DNA of 64,000 bases from Agarophyton chilense (taxonomy: Eukaryota; Rhodophyta; Florideophyceae; Gracilariales; Gracilariaceae), in the NCBI GenBank assembly GCA_030374765.1, contig JARGXX010000097.1:558001-622000 (forward strand). The letters are read 5' to 3'. The position numbers were made by a program, and so were the translations under genes. Every line of letters begins with the position of its first letter. Position 1 is the first letter of the stretch. The notes under the pieces were generated by a model, which was not told the origin of the DNA, searched no databases, and saw only the letters and a program-made list of their open reading frames with translations. Below, one piece after another: positions 44,700-56,064 of the stretch.

Positions 44700-45375
44700 T
44701 AAAATGTTTGCGCTTTTGTGGCGAGAGCGCGACTGGAGCAGAAAGGTGTAGGAGATTACGCTGGTCTGGAAGGGTACATGATTGTAAGCTATTAGAGTGT
44801 ATATGTTAACTACAGCATCGTTACTGTTTAGAACGAACGTGTTTCAAAAAAGGAACTTTTGGTACGTTTCACGAGACATGACGGTCTCGGAAGCCTCTAC
44901 GATAACCGATTGAATTGTGTAGGTCGTATTTTACAAAGCTGGCAACGGAAAGAAAACCCTTGACAGTTTCCTAGAACAGTTGCAAAAAATGTAGTGAAGG
45001 TTTACATTCTGTGAAAAGCACACTTGTGTTTTGTGTCGTGCTTGTTGTTGAACAGGCTGGTACTTTTTGACACACACGGTCGGTTTGCATGAAAATGATC
45101 ATTTACGCAGTTTGTTTGTACGACGTGTGGGCAGCAATGCGAATTGCCACATGTGTACCTATGGCAGGTGAGAGCCAACTCGTGAAGCGATGCGCAGTCA
45201 CTGGGATTGAATCTAAGCAAGTACATTATCTATCTAGTACAATACGTGCATTGGGGCACTTGCCTCCTTCTCCAGCTTACCGAGTTTGGCAAATCTCCCA
45301 CGTCTTCTGAAATGATCTTACATTGAACAACGACACATCACACGCAGCGCGTGTCGCCTTGGGCGTCCCGTTTCG
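44700..45375. other. No gene recognised
   Basis: Intergenic, downstream of the transporter gene (which ends at 45376 on the minus strand). Short frames only. Confidence 0.5.
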
Positions 45376-47265
45376 TTAAACGCCGCCAGCGCCTTCGGCG
45401 TCAACAACGTTCTCACACCTTTCTTCTTCAGCAGCTTTGTCCTTGTCCTCAACCGTTTCCCCGATGTTCCCTGCGGCACATCTGTCAAAGCAAGAGAACG
45501 CCTCTGGAAACACAGCGCCCAGCACAATAATACAACACGCTGACAGAAACACCACCAGTCCAACAGCCTGATACGCACCTGGATAGTTCCCATAATGAGC
45601 AAACGCTCGCCGTCCTTTATCATTTTGCTTCGTCGCAAGATTGGCGAAAAGCACAAGCAACAATTGCGGCAACATGTGCCGCACCATCACAAACCATAAA
45701 AACGGAATGTATCGCACCACTCCGACGAAATCCTCCCGAAGCCTAAGCACGTTTCCAACAACCAGTTCCTTCACAATCAACGACCACGTCAGTTCGTTTG
45801 AACTATTCTTTTTGACTTGGTAGCACAAGAAAAGCACTCCTGCCATTAAAAGCACATAACATACGACGAGCGATACAAATCCCTTCATGATTGGTTTTGT
45901 TTCCGCGCCAAACCACAACCCACACGCCAAACATACTGATCCAAATGTGGCCATCATGTACGCTAAAACAGGCTTCCACCCAAGCACACTGACTTGAGAC
46001 TCAATTGCATAAATCCATCCGATAGCAAAGCATTCCATAAAACCCACCAAGATCATCATAAAGTTCACATAATAGTCCGTGACATCCAGGAAAAGCAATC
46101 CAGAGTCTGTACAGAACAAAAGGCCGCCGAGAAATGCAGCGAGACACACACCGGCTGTGGTATACGCGTGGTGAAATCGGCGCAGCAAAGCAGAGTCGCG
46201 AAACACAGTAGTGACCCCCTCGGCAAGCGCAAAAGCCGAATCAATGCCGAGGAGAAACAGCGCAACGAAGAAGAGTCGCTCCCAATGGCCATAGCCCGGC
46301 AGCGTGGAAAGAGCGACGGGAAACGTTCCGAAGATTAAGCCTGGGCCGCCAATTTTGAGATCGCTTATGTTGTTGGACTCGAGCTGTGCGATGTATCCCA
46401 CGGTTCCGAACACTGCAAAGCCAGCCACAATAGAGTAGATTGAGTTGGATATTGCGATTATGACACAGTTGGCAAATACGGGCGAGTTGCGATCGTTGTA
46501 GGACGCATAGGCCGTCATGATGCCAAATGTGACTGAGAGCGAGAAAAAGACCTGGGAAACGGCTTCTGACCACACAGCAGGTTCCTTTGACAAAACCGAA
46601 AAGTCCCATTCTCCTACATACGCTTTGACGCCTGTGCCGCTCCCATCCAGCGTGAGGGATCGTACAAGTAGCACAATTAAGATGGCAATAGGAAGTACAA
46701 CGGTTACGTACGCTATTCGACCGGTCCACTTGACGCCAAACGCAAGACACAGGTAAATGAGCACCCACGTAATGGCGAGCGCACCGACGTTTGGTCCCAC
46801 AAGGCGTGTCGGTGCAAGGTTGTCGGCCACGGTCTCCAGTCCTGTGACGATGTTTTCAAACCAGTCGTAAGCTTGAGAGCCAGTGATACCCCTCCATCGG
46901 GTTTCCGAGCCCTGGCAACTGTACACAAACATTCGCAGTGTCCAAGCAACAAGAACGCAATAGTAGGTGGTGACGACAAAGGCAGCAAGAATGGAAGCAA
47001 GCCCCACGCCGCGAAAGCGGGGATTGATCTTTCCAAAGGCGCCCGCATCGCCGGTCTGGTAGAACTGGCCCACGGCGACCTCCAGGATGAGGACGGGGAT
47101 GCCAATGATGAAGAGAGCGAGAAAATACGGAAGAAAGAAAGCGCCGCCGCCATAGGCGTACGCCAGGGACGGAAAGCGCCATATGTTGCCGAAGCCGATG
47201 GCGGCGCCTATGGAGGCGACGATGAAGGCGGCTCTGGAGGACCACGACCCGCGATTGTGGGCCAT
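45376..47265 (-). CDS. Neurotransmitter:sodium symporter (NSS/SLC6-type) transporter
   Basis: 629 aa from ATG 47265. The frame is open further up to 47607, but that part is low-complexity and hydrophilic, and MAHNRGSWSSRAAFI is a typical NSS beginning. TM1 has the hallmark unwound GFGNIWRFP. TM2 follows with FLPYFLALFIIGIPVLILEV. TM3 has the conserved YYCV. TM6 reads SLSVTFGIMTAYASYN. TM7 has NSIYSIVAGFAVFG, with the Asn/Ser pair that binds chloride in animal members. TM8 has GIDSAFALAEG, with sodium-site residues. About 12 core helices, plus two extra hydrophobic segments near the C-terminus and a charged tail. Function by family: Na+ (and probably Cl-) coupled uptake of amino acids or related amines across a membrane; the substrate cannot be read. 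Intronless here. Confidence 0.92.
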   Translation of the reverse strand: MAHNRGSWSSRAAFIVASIGAAIGFGNIWRFPSLAYAYGGGAFFLPYFLALFIIGIPVLILEVAVGQFYQTGDAGAFGKINPRFRGVGLASILAAFVVTTYYCVLVAWTLRMFVYSCQGSETRWRGITGSQAYDWFENIVTGLETVADNLAPTRLVGPNVGALAITWVLIYLCLAFGVKWTGRIAYVTVVLPIAILIVLLVRSLTLDGSGTGVKAYVGEWDFSVLSKEPAVWSEAVSQVFFSLSVTFGIMTAYASYNDRNSPVFANCVIIAISNSIYSIVAGFAVFGTVGYIAQLESNNISDLKIGGPGLIFGTFPVALSTLPGYGHWERLFFVALFLLGIDSAFALAEGVTTVFRDSALLRRFHHAYTTAGVCLAAFLGGLLFCTDSGLLFLDVTDYYVNFMMILVGFMECFAIGWIYAIESQVSVLGWKPVLAYMMATFGSVCLACGLWFGAETKPIMKGFVSLVVCYVLLMAGVLFLCYQVKKNSSNELTWSLIVKELVVGNVLRLREDFVGVVRYIPFLWFVMVRHMLPQLLLVLFANLATKQNDKGRRAFAHYGNYPGAYQAVGLVVFLSACCIIVLGAVFPEAFSCFDRCAAGNIGETVEDKDKAAEEERCENVVDAEGAGGV

Positions 47266-47497
47266 GTTGAAGCAAGTGCGGCAAGTGTGGGGGGGAGAGT
47301 TGGCGCCAACAAGTAAGACGGGGAGGCGGCCATGTGGAAGCTGCAGAATAGAGCGCCAAACATTACGTCCCGCGCGCGCGTGTTGTGAGATAGCGGCGAG
47401 AGCCACGCCGGTCTTGGGTCTTGAGAGCGGCGGCTGCCGCCGATATTGCGCCGCAGGTCGTGTCCCGCCGCTGCTCTTGCGTTGTTGCGCGCTGTCG

Positions 47498-47561
47498 TGG
47501 ACACCTGGCTGCGCTGGACACCTGGCTGCGCTGGACACCTGGCTGGTGCGCTGGACACGTG
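47498..47561 (-). repeat. 17-bp tandem repeat upstream of the transporter gene
   Basis: TGGACACCTGGCTGCGC at 47498-47514 and 47515-47531, with two diverged units following. It lies 230-300 bp upstream of the transporter ATG, so probably in its promoter or 5' leader. Confidence 0.85.
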
Positions 47562-47836
47562 GTGTACGTGAGGAGGGGACATGGTGATGATGTATGACCT
47601 CACGCATGATTCAAGCTGGCCCTTCGAATAGCAGTTTGATATTTCGGAAGGCCGTTTGAAAGGCGTTGTAAAGTGGGGCACTTATATTTCTTTCATCACG
47701 CTTGGAATCAGTGCTCATTGAGCAATGCACTGATATGATAAAACAGCAAATCCAAAACAACTTGTGGTGCTGTTGGCTTCAGTTTGTTCTTCTTCTTCAA
47801 GTCATTTACGTTGCAACAAAGTTTAAAGGCACCGTA

Positions 47837-48274
47837 ATGTGTGACCCAATCAACATGCCACACAATGACCAGGCTGCCGAACATGGAACGAGTTACGGAG
47901 CGTTGAAACCCCAAGGTGCGGGTACCAACAACGGGTGCAGATTGGAGCGGGAAGTGGTTCTAAAAATGGAGCGAATTGTTGCGTTGGAGAGAGAAGAACC
48001 TCAAACAACAAGATACTTGACGACAGTGCTTGACAATCTCCGCTCATCTCGTTGCAAATTCTTGGCTGTGCTTGTCATCATCATTTTCTTTTTCTTCTTG
48101 ACCAAATCCTTTCCAAGTGCACAGGTGAGCGAGCATGTGAGGGAGTCCGAGCCACACGCAGCCCAAACGAACATGGACATTCTCCACAACGTTTTCGATC
48201 ATGTTATGGAATTGCTGGGCTTCCTCCTATTTTTCTACATTGTGTACTTGGGTTTTCAATTCACCGCCTCTTGA
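47837..48274 (+). CDS. Possible small membrane protein
   Basis: 145 aa from ATG 47837; the frame is open from 47702 without an earlier convincing start. A soluble, charged first 90 residues with a helical stretch (LEREVVLKMERIVALEREE) is followed by two hydrophobic segments, FLAVLVIIIFFFFLTK and LLGFLLFFYIVYLGFQF, separated by about 40 residues. Divergent from the transporter gene with about 570 bp between starts. No family recognised. An overlapping 181-codon frame (48201-48746) is less protein-like. Confidence 0.4.
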   Translation: MCDPINMPHNDQAAEHGTSYGALKPQGAGTNNGCRLEREVVLKMERIVALEREEPQTTRYLTTVLDNLRSSRCKFLAVLVIIIFFFFLTKSFPSAQVSEHVRESEPHAAQTNMDILHNVFDHVMELLGFLLFFYIVYLGFQFTAS

Positions 48275-48933
48275 CTGCACACCGATAAAAACAACACTCT
48301 TTTCGTGCGCCTTGTCTCTGTTCCGTACACGCCGTCCGCGTGGCCACCAATTCACACTTCTCACGTTGTACTCTGCGGATGAAGAAACGAGCGACGGCGC
48401 CCGCGCTTCCCGGAAACAAAAGAGCGCCACTACAACGCCCATTCTCTCTGCTGTGCTCTCTACCAAACCCTCTCTTTCACACATTGTATCATTCACAACT
48501 GTTTACCGCTTTCTCATTCACGCCGGCGTCACTGAGATCGCTTCAAAACTTCTCTCTTGCAAACACATTCGCTTGCAAGTCGAAGCCGTTCACCATAAAT
48601 GGCTTCCCGTGCAGCTTTCGTTCTACTCAAAAAAGTTGCTTCTGAAAACCAACACTTTGTGCTTCTGTATTTATCTTGACTATCTAATGTCGTTTAAGGT
48701 GCCTCAAATTAAAAAAAACCCTTCTCTCTTCGTAGCGAGAGCGTAAAGCAAAAAAATTGAGACAAAAGAAGCTAAGAAATATCAAACCTATAGACAACGA
48801 ACAACGTCGGAGGCTCCCAATACTAACGGAATCTCACGAATATTTCACAAAGCGTATCTTTTTTTTTTTAGTGATTTTATGCATGCTGACTCAATTCTGC
48901 GTTTTTTTGTATGAATAACGCCCCGGTGAAAGT

Positions 48934-49506
48934 GTGACTAACGAAGCACGCCGACGATGGGACGAACACAAGCTCAACGATCGGTGTACAATTGGGCGAC
49001 ACCTTGAACTGAAACCGATTCTGAGTATCAGCTCCATTTCTGAACAGCATTCGTCTACCGCCAGATTAGTCTTAGAAAAGTTTGAATGCACATATCAGAG
49101 AGACACTTATTGCAAGTCCAACATGAACATCTGTACACGATTATTAACCTACGTCTTCAATGACAAGGATATATTCACTAAAAACATAACGAAAATAGAA
49201 ATGACATTTTTCGAGTCGTTCCGACTGAACGATTTTATTTCCAAAATAGAGAACACGGCAGTGCTTCTACAATCTTTGCCGGACTCACTCATGCCCATCA
49301 ATCTCCTGTCAGATGCGAACCGCATGTCATATGACCAAGTCATGGCACTTGTGATGTCGGAGCTGGGTCGCTGGAAAACAACAGATCAGATTCAGGAGCA
49401 CGAAAGGCTTCGTCATCAGAGGTCCTTTACAAGAATTTGGGAGTCAAATGTTGGTCTTGCTGAAAGATTGGCCACATTCGCAGATATTGCCGATCGCGTC
49501 CTTTGA
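48934..49506 (+). pseudogene. Copia-type Gag fragment
   Basis: 190 codons. ARRRWDEHKLNDRCTIG, a mid-region of alternating helices, then ENTAVLLQSLPDSLMPINLL and VMALVMSELGRWK have the arrangement of the Gag (UBN2-like) region of copia elements: W-D, the LL-SLP motif and a C-terminal helix. The frame is intact but without its normal N-terminus. About 230 bp later RNase H follows, so protease, integrase and RT are deleted. Confidence 0.6.
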
Positions 49507-49740
49507 ACAAAAACTCAAATAGCAAAATCCGTGGATCGCATTCGAACACACGGACTTTTTCGATGGTGCAAAGACATGGGTAACGGATCAAAAGACATAT
49601 CTTTACGAGTCCAGATCGAACGTCGGATTATATCCTTTATCAGACCGCTGAGAAGAAACAGTCTCACTGCAACTTGCGCTTCTTTCAAAGTCGACGCTAA
49701 TCTTTGACATGCAAAACTCGCACATCCTGGACAAATCCGA

Positions 49741-50200
49741 ATGATCGCAGCGTGCTACTCCACATACGGGATTCTCCACCTAACTAGGGATGATGTAGAG
49801 ACGATAGACTGTACGTCTTGCAAGGAAGCCGCAACAAGCCGGGCTCTTGTGTATGAAAAGCAATCTATTACTCACAAGCGAAAAACTGTGATTTTTCTCT
49901 TTTCAGCGGAAGCAAAGTACGTTGCGCTTTCTACATGTGTTAAGGACATCAGTTGGTTTAGAGCAATCTTTTGGGAATTCGCAGACCATGATCCTTGTAG
50001 CGAAGACCTTTTGGTACGAATCTACCAAAGTTCTGTTTTACAGCTCAGACGCTATGTACTTGACACCAAACCTGCAGATATCGAGCCAAAATAGTATTGA
50101 CATGAAGATGCACCATTTCAAAGAGTTACTCCGCACAAGAGTTCTTAAACTAGAACAAATTCATAGGAGTCTCCAGATCCCAGACATACTGACAAAGTGA
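49741..50200 (+). pseudogene. Copia-type RNase H fragment
   Basis: SAEAKYVALSTCVKDISWFR (the SSAEAEY motif) is followed, after a frame change, by SIDMKMHHFKELLR and IHRSLQIPDILTK, the KHIDV-H and ADILTK blocks of copia RNase H. Same element as 48934-49506 with an internal deletion between. Confidence 0.7.
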
Positions 50201-51470
50201 GCGTTCCTCCAAGAGAAGAGGGAAAACTTGGCTTGGTGAAACTTGACTTCTTCTGAAAAAGAATTGTGGGAACTACAAAGTAGACTCTGCCTTTATTTTC
50301 TTTTGTATTTTGATATTTGTTTTAGTTTTTTCGCTTCAAATCGTTTTCGGGATTTTGATGTTTTATTTATGCTTATCCTTCACAATCTTTCTTTTTCTTC
50401 CCCATAGAGAGCACCTGATTTTTGTCCTACAGGGTTTTATATGTTTTCTGGGTTTCAGAGTTTAATGGTGTGAATGGAATGTTTCTGTTATGTGACATTT
50501 ACGTGAGGCAATTGTTTGGTTTTCGTTTATGAATTAATGATTACCACGTCTTGCACTTTTTAAAAGATGCTGTGCTAGAAAAAAACCATTTTGCGTAGGA
50601 ACTGTCTTTCAAATGGTTTTGTTTATTGTTGTCGGATTGATCCTGATTTCGATATAAAAAATGGTGGATGTTCAATCCCAGAGGCTTCGTCTTGAGAGAC
50701 GGTGTTGATATCCATGCGCCTTATGCAAACCGAAGGCGTACCATGACACACGCAGTATTCTGTGCGCATGCGCCGTGCGCCGTAGTTTTCACTGAAACAA
50801 ATAAGTTCTACAGCCGACAGCTGTTGAGTCACCGACCGATCGGCAAAGGGGTGCATCGAGGGGCTCCGACTACTTCGCTTCTTACATCCAAAAGAGAGTA
50901 ATCCTATGGGCGTCGAATACGATTAACGAAAACTTCATTGGAGTGTTCTCTACGACAGCTCCGGTGCAATGTCTAGAGATTGAATGCATGATGTGCATAA
51001 CGCCATGTTGGTCGAGTAACATGCGGTCGACACTAACGTCTTCGTTAAAATTTGAACTCATACTGCGTAGATATCCCTTACCCGAAATCTGGAGTTCAGA
51101 TGTCGTCAGGAACGCATTGCACTCTTCCAACGTTTTCGAGAGATATAGCGCTATTCCAAAATACAAGAACGGCAAGAATGTTTACGTCGTCATCAGTAGG
51201 GAATGCAAGTACTTGACACCACATGATCCAGTTTACTTGCACTGTCCACCAGACCAACCAAACATTTTCTTATTCAATTACAAAGCTTCATTCTATATAT
51301 ATAAATATAACAATTTTATGCCCCCTGTGAAAAAATAAACGAACGATTTCAAAACATGGTACTCATCTACATCCGAAAAAAGTAGTAAAACCGCGACTGA
51401 CCTTGGCCTTTACAATAAAAGTCCTATAGTCTGTCCAATCGCCTCAGCGTTTTACTAAGATACAACTGCC
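50201..51470. other. No gene recognised
   Basis: T-rich stretch 50280-50640, then a 131-codon frame (50943-51338) of no recognised family. Nothing further supported. Confidence 0.45.
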
Positions 51471-51812
51471 ATGCCTAGAGGTACACAGTTGAATAGAGAC
51501 GAAAATACACAAATCAAAACGCCTCAAGACGCAAAACTCTCTTTAAAGTTCATTGAAAATCAGGTGAACAGATCAGCATCAGCTGTATACAGCTTTGTGA
51601 AGCGTAAAACGACTCCTATTGCAAAATTCCTTCATGGAAGGCCCCGAAATATAACACCCAATGATGAACGTCATATCAAACACACGCTTTCAAAACAATC
51701 AACATCTGCAAAAAGTTTGAAAAAGATCCTGAACCTTGAAGTTTCTATTTCGACAGTCACTCGCGCCATTCACCGACTGGAAACGTTTGAGGCCTTGAAA
51801 CCGGGATTTTGA
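51471..51812 (+). pseudogene. Mariner/Tc1-like transposase, N-terminal DNA-binding part
   Basis: 113 aa starting MPRGTQLNRDENTQI. A paired helix-turn-helix layout: RSASAVYSFVKRKTT as the recognition part, the GRPR hook in FLHGRPRNITPNDER, then a second HTH ending NLEVSISTVTRAIHRLE. The DDE catalytic domain is not recognisable after the stop at 51810, so the element is truncated or decayed (remnants may extend to about 52150). Confidence 0.65.
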
Positions 51813-52149
51813 GATCCATCTCGACGATGATCTTTTAACCAGTGGTCGAACTTACCGCAGCGATGACATTTCGTTTTTTTTCTTCAGCTCGGTTGCTTGT
51901 TCGAAGGTCAGTCTTTGATTTCTCGACTTTAATATCTTTCGGTTCCCACGGCGAGGTGTAAAAATTAAGGACGCGTTGTTCCACAACGTGTTCATGGAAG
52001 AGGAGGAAGCTGACGTGCACACTCGTTCAAAATGTCTAAAACCCGATGCAATTGATTCGCACAACACTGCCTTCAAACAGTCGTTCATTTTTGACGTAAA
52101 AGTAAATAAAAACTCCTTGAGAGCACAGTTGGCTTCTACAATCACTCTC

Positions 52150-54615
52150 TAATATCTGTCGACATTAGAGTTCGCCAAGAGTGTGAATGCAACAAGAGAC
52201 TCTGAAAGTTTGGCCTGTTTTCCGTGCGCATTAACTCTGGATACGTGTCCCGGGAACATCCACTCAAAGTTTTGGAATGTCTCGTTGGCATTTCTCTTTG
52301 TGTTTGGAAGCGTCAGGAAATCTTGATAAACAATGCAGCGCTCTGCAAGAGGGTCACGTTTGTAGAGTGCTTCAACAACGGCGCGCCAGTCTCAAAGCGG
52401 ATTCTTTCTGTCGGGATTCATCGGCAGATGTCGCGGGCGCAAACATTAAGCTGTGACTGTAACAGGATGCCTTGCGCAGCCTTGTGTATCTTGTTATCGT
52501 TCGAGTTGGATAAAATGGCATGAAATGCTTACCAAAGCGAAATAGCGTTCGTTCTCTGTTCCTGATTTTCTTTACAGTCTTTCTACCGAAGATTTCGTAT
52601 GTCCCAGGCGAAGCGCTGCCGCGTCGGCTGGTCGCTTGATGAAATTTCTGGGTCCATAACAATGGAAAGTGAGGTTTGCAAACATGAACTCAACAATTTA
52701 TTCAGCTGCTGTTCACGTATTCGGATCCCCGCGACCTCTAGAGCTCTCATCGCCCACAGAATTACTGAGTACTTATGCTAATCTTGCCGTTGAACTATTG
52801 GTTTAAACTCATGCAGAAGAATATCTCTATGATCCAACTCAGCACAAAGTAGACACACAATACCATGTCTCAGAAAACACGGCAACGAATCCCATACATA
52901 GTATCAGATTAACGCAAGAAGACACGGAGTTCATACTGACCTATTGCTCTACGCAACAGGGCTGCGGGTGTGGGCCACTGAGCCAGAGCTGGATGTCTTT
53001 TGCACCAGACTCGGTCGCCGCATTTGTTTGTTTGGCCTCCCCACGATCTCTATGACGGCATTGCTCTCGTGGGGCGATCGGAAGTGTCTGTGGCGCTTTT
53101 GATGCAAACAGTCAGTCCCGCCGCTGGAGTCTGGCGCTGCCTTCACTTTGGCGTGCACCAAAGCGATGTCTGCGGGGCCTACCTCGCGGCGACGTGCTAC
53201 CGACGTGATGCGCATTTGCGTTATCTTGAAGTAGAGTGTGGAACTGATTGAGTTGGGTCACCATTTTCGTTGTGGAGCATATCATAAAGTGCATGGTATC
53301 GCCGAAAAGGACGCTTTCGTGGTTGATTCTGGACGGTGCAGGTGTGAGAATTTTGCGCCCCGCGTCAGGATTTGTTTTGGTGTGAAACGATATGCTGGAG
53401 TGTGGAGCACTACAATTGTCGCATCGAGCTCACTTCGTTTCTAAAGGTTTTGGGGGGCGTTTTTGAGGCCCAATCAAGTGTATGATCTATATTGGGTTGG
53501 ATTGTTCGACAGGAGAGCATATCATTAAGGGCAATGCTCGAGAGCTTAGGGCGTAAGCCAGCTACATTCGTACACTGCAGTAGAAATCTTTGGTCGATAT
53601 TCTCAAGGAATCGTCGTGAGAGAATTATCACTAGCTTTACAGGACGCCACAACCACACAAGCGCAACCATGACGACACCGAACAGGGCTTTGATTCAAAT
53701 TCATACCCTTCCCATGGGACACCGACATTTTCTTTCAACCACAGTGCAGTTTTCTTGTATAAACATATAGTGAGAAGACTTTGCATGGGTTCTTGTCGGG
53801 GCAGAAACTCGTTCAAATGGGCCGAAGGATGATCGGAATAGGTCATAGTCCACTAAAAGACCACTGAGAGTTATTCAAAAACTTGTACCAAGAGTGACTG
53901 ACGTGCTCACGATCTGAGATACAATCTGTACCTCACACTCTCTGCGAAAAAAAGGAAGCAAGTACAAAGGGGACCTACGCGTGTCCTTGATTTAGAGGCT
54001 GAAGCTATATGTTGAAACTCTGAGCAAGAGTGAAAGCTGAGCGATTGATGGTCTTTGCCCGCGAAAGGGTTTTGTAGTTCGTTGAAGTTCCAGTTCTTTC
54101 AGCATTTAGCCTTGTTGCCGATACTTTTCTCCGAATAAGAATTTAAAAGTACTGTACTAGATTTACACTGTTTTTGAACGAGGTCAGACTCCAACACCGC
54201 TGCTTTTCGTATTTATAGCAACCGCGACAGTGCCACTGAAAGTGAAGGGTAATAGTTTTCCATAGGATATTCTAAGCCAAACTCTTTCTTGCTGCAAGTG
54301 GGTTGGTTCTGCTTCAACAGCGAAAACATGTCGATGATCAAAGCAAAGAAATCAATTGCTAACAGTATACGCGTATGAGCATCGCCCTCGTTGGATGCTT
54401 TAAGGCACGTTTCTTGACTAATTATATACTGGCTTACACACAAGAACCTGCCAGTGCGAAAAGATTTTGTTTTCTTCTGATTCGAAGGCTAATGATCCGT
54501 ATTTATCGAAGGAATACCCAGAAGTTGGAATCGATTTCTCTCTCTCATTCACGCTTTTCCACTCAAAAGAAACCCAAACCTGTCTACCACTTGCGTATTG
54601 TCGTAATCATCGAAC
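52150..54615. other. No gene recognised
   Basis: About 2.4 kb. Several 60-90 codon frames on both strands (for example 53000-53251 + and 53670-53410 -), none with motifs I can support. The stretch immediately before 54616 could hold the chitinase promoter or an upstream exon. Confidence 0.45.
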
Positions 54616-56064
54616 ATGACTTCAATTGATCCCGGCTTCGAAGGGCGGGAAGGTCACTCGGCATTGTACGCAGATTTAGAAGACTGGGTAGAAGGTACAA
54701 TAGCTCAGACGGGAGATATGTGCAAGCACAATGGAATAGTCTACAAAGCTGCATTTTATAGCGATACCGAACCAGGTCATGGAGATCCAACTGTGAATGG
54801 ATGGCGTATGTACGATGAGATGTACGACATCACATCCACAACCCCGCAACCGGATATGAAAGTCATCGGATACCTTCCAACCTGGCATGAAGGCTTTGCT
54901 TACGACAATCCCGATTTGTACTCTTTTGTAACGCACGTTATCATTTCATTTCTCATGTTCGAAGAAGACGGTAGTTTTTCGCAGACATCGATCGACGAAG
55001 TGAAAGCACTTCTTTTGACCGTTGAGAACACGATTGATGGATTTGATAAGAAACCAAAAATTATGGTCGCTTGTGGTGGTGCTACCGACGAAAACTTTTA
55101 CAACATTTTGAAGGCGGTTTCCGATGACGAATCTTCTCCGCTTTTGACAACTGTATTGAACAGTATTACCGAGTTTGTCACGTCAAATAGACTGGATGGA
55201 GTGGATCTAGATTTAGAATGCTGGTGGTTCGATGAAGCGCCACCGGAGAGTACATTCCCTCGAGAGGCCGGAAAAGGATTGACAACATTGATATCTGCCC
55301 TGAAAAACCAATCAATCTGCCCAGACATGGATGGTAAAATAGTTTCAACTGCCGTTTTCGGTACTTCGTGGTATGGGAGAGAATATTCAGGTATGCAAGA
55401 GGCTGATTGGATATCTGTTATGTCGTATGACTTTACAGGGTCTTGGAACTCATCTCCAGTAGGGCCTCATTCCGCTACATACAAGATCAAGAATATGAGG
55501 GATTTCCTTTGTGAGCAGCAAGGTCCCTGGCCTTCTCAATCAGAGTTCGGAAAATCTATGGAGGACAGTGTGAAGAATATGGCCGATAATCCTATTAATA
55601 CTGTTGAGGACTCAGTTTGGTATTGGACCAGTCCTTCCTATTCTGACTGGACTGGACCCGGTCAAGCCAGAGCTCGCGCGCAAATGTGCTTTGGAATTCC
55701 GACATATGGATACGATTTCGCATACAAGAAAGATGTTGATGAGCAGAGTGGAGAAGTCCCTCCTGGATACCGCATCGTGAGGAATTCCGAAATGGCTGCA
55801 ATATTCCCTGATGCGTTCAAATCGTCATATGGCAATTACAAAGAGCTGGGCGGAACGCCACGACCTGACTTTGTTGGCAATAGTGAAACTCTTTACAAGT
55901 ACAAACATAACATCCACTTCTCGACGCCTGAAACGGCTTTGACGACGGCCCGTTTTCTTTCCAAAATTGGCTGCCAGGGCATGATTTTCTGGGATCTAGT
56001 TCAGGAATGTTGGGACGATGACAAGAGCGTGTTGAAGGCAGTGTACAAGAACTTCACGAAGTAG
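54616..56064 (+). CDS. GH18 chitinase with N-terminal chitin-binding module
   Basis: 482 aa. Residues about 20-66 look like a CBM5/12 module (LEDWVEGTIAQTGDMCKHNG, then VYKA and a final W63). The GH18 barrel starts near 82 (KVIGYLPTW). The strand-3 SxGG equivalent reads VACGG, and the catalytic strand DGVDLDLE (194-201) has the full DxxDxDxE with acid/base Glu 201. The strand-6 motif VMSYDFTGSW and the final GMIFWDL are present. All core residues are intact, so it should hydrolyse beta-1,4-GlcNAc chains. No signal peptide follows this ATG; either an upstream exon supplies it or the enzyme is intracellular. No introns inside. Flanked by repeats on both sides. Confidence 0.92.
   Translation: MTSIDPGFEGREGHSALYADLEDWVEGTIAQTGDMCKHNGIVYKAAFYSDTEPGHGDPTVNGWRMYDEMYDITSTTPQPDMKVIGYLPTWHEGFAYDNPDLYSFVTHVIISFLMFEEDGSFSQTSIDEVKALLLTVENTIDGFDKKPKIMVACGGATDENFYNILKAVSDDESSPLLTTVLNSITEFVTSNRLDGVDLDLECWWFDEAPPESTFPREAGKGLTTLISALKNQSICPDMDGKIVSTAVFGTSWYGREYSGMQEADWISVMSYDFTGSWNSSPVGPHSATYKIKNMRDFLCEQQGPWPSQSEFGKSMEDSVKNMADNPINTVEDSVWYWTSPSYSDWTGPGQARARAQMCFGIPTYGYDFAYKKDVDEQSGEVPPGYRIVRNSEMAAIFPDAFKSSYGNYKELGGTPRPDFVGNSETLYKYKHNIHFSTPETALTTARFLSKIGCQGMIFWDLVQECWDDDKSVLKAVYKNFTK

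Noticed and set aside
47266..47607. In-frame N-terminal extension of the transporter (114 codons)
   Set aside because: Low-complexity and overlapping the 17-bp repeat. The Met at 47265 matches where NSS proteins usually begin.
48201..48746. 181-codon plus-strand ORF overlapping the small membrane ORF
   Set aside because: No motif, unusual composition, and it overlaps a better candidate in another frame.
52949..53251. Overlapping frames tested as copia RT or transposase
   Set aside because: No catalytic motif could be placed in order.
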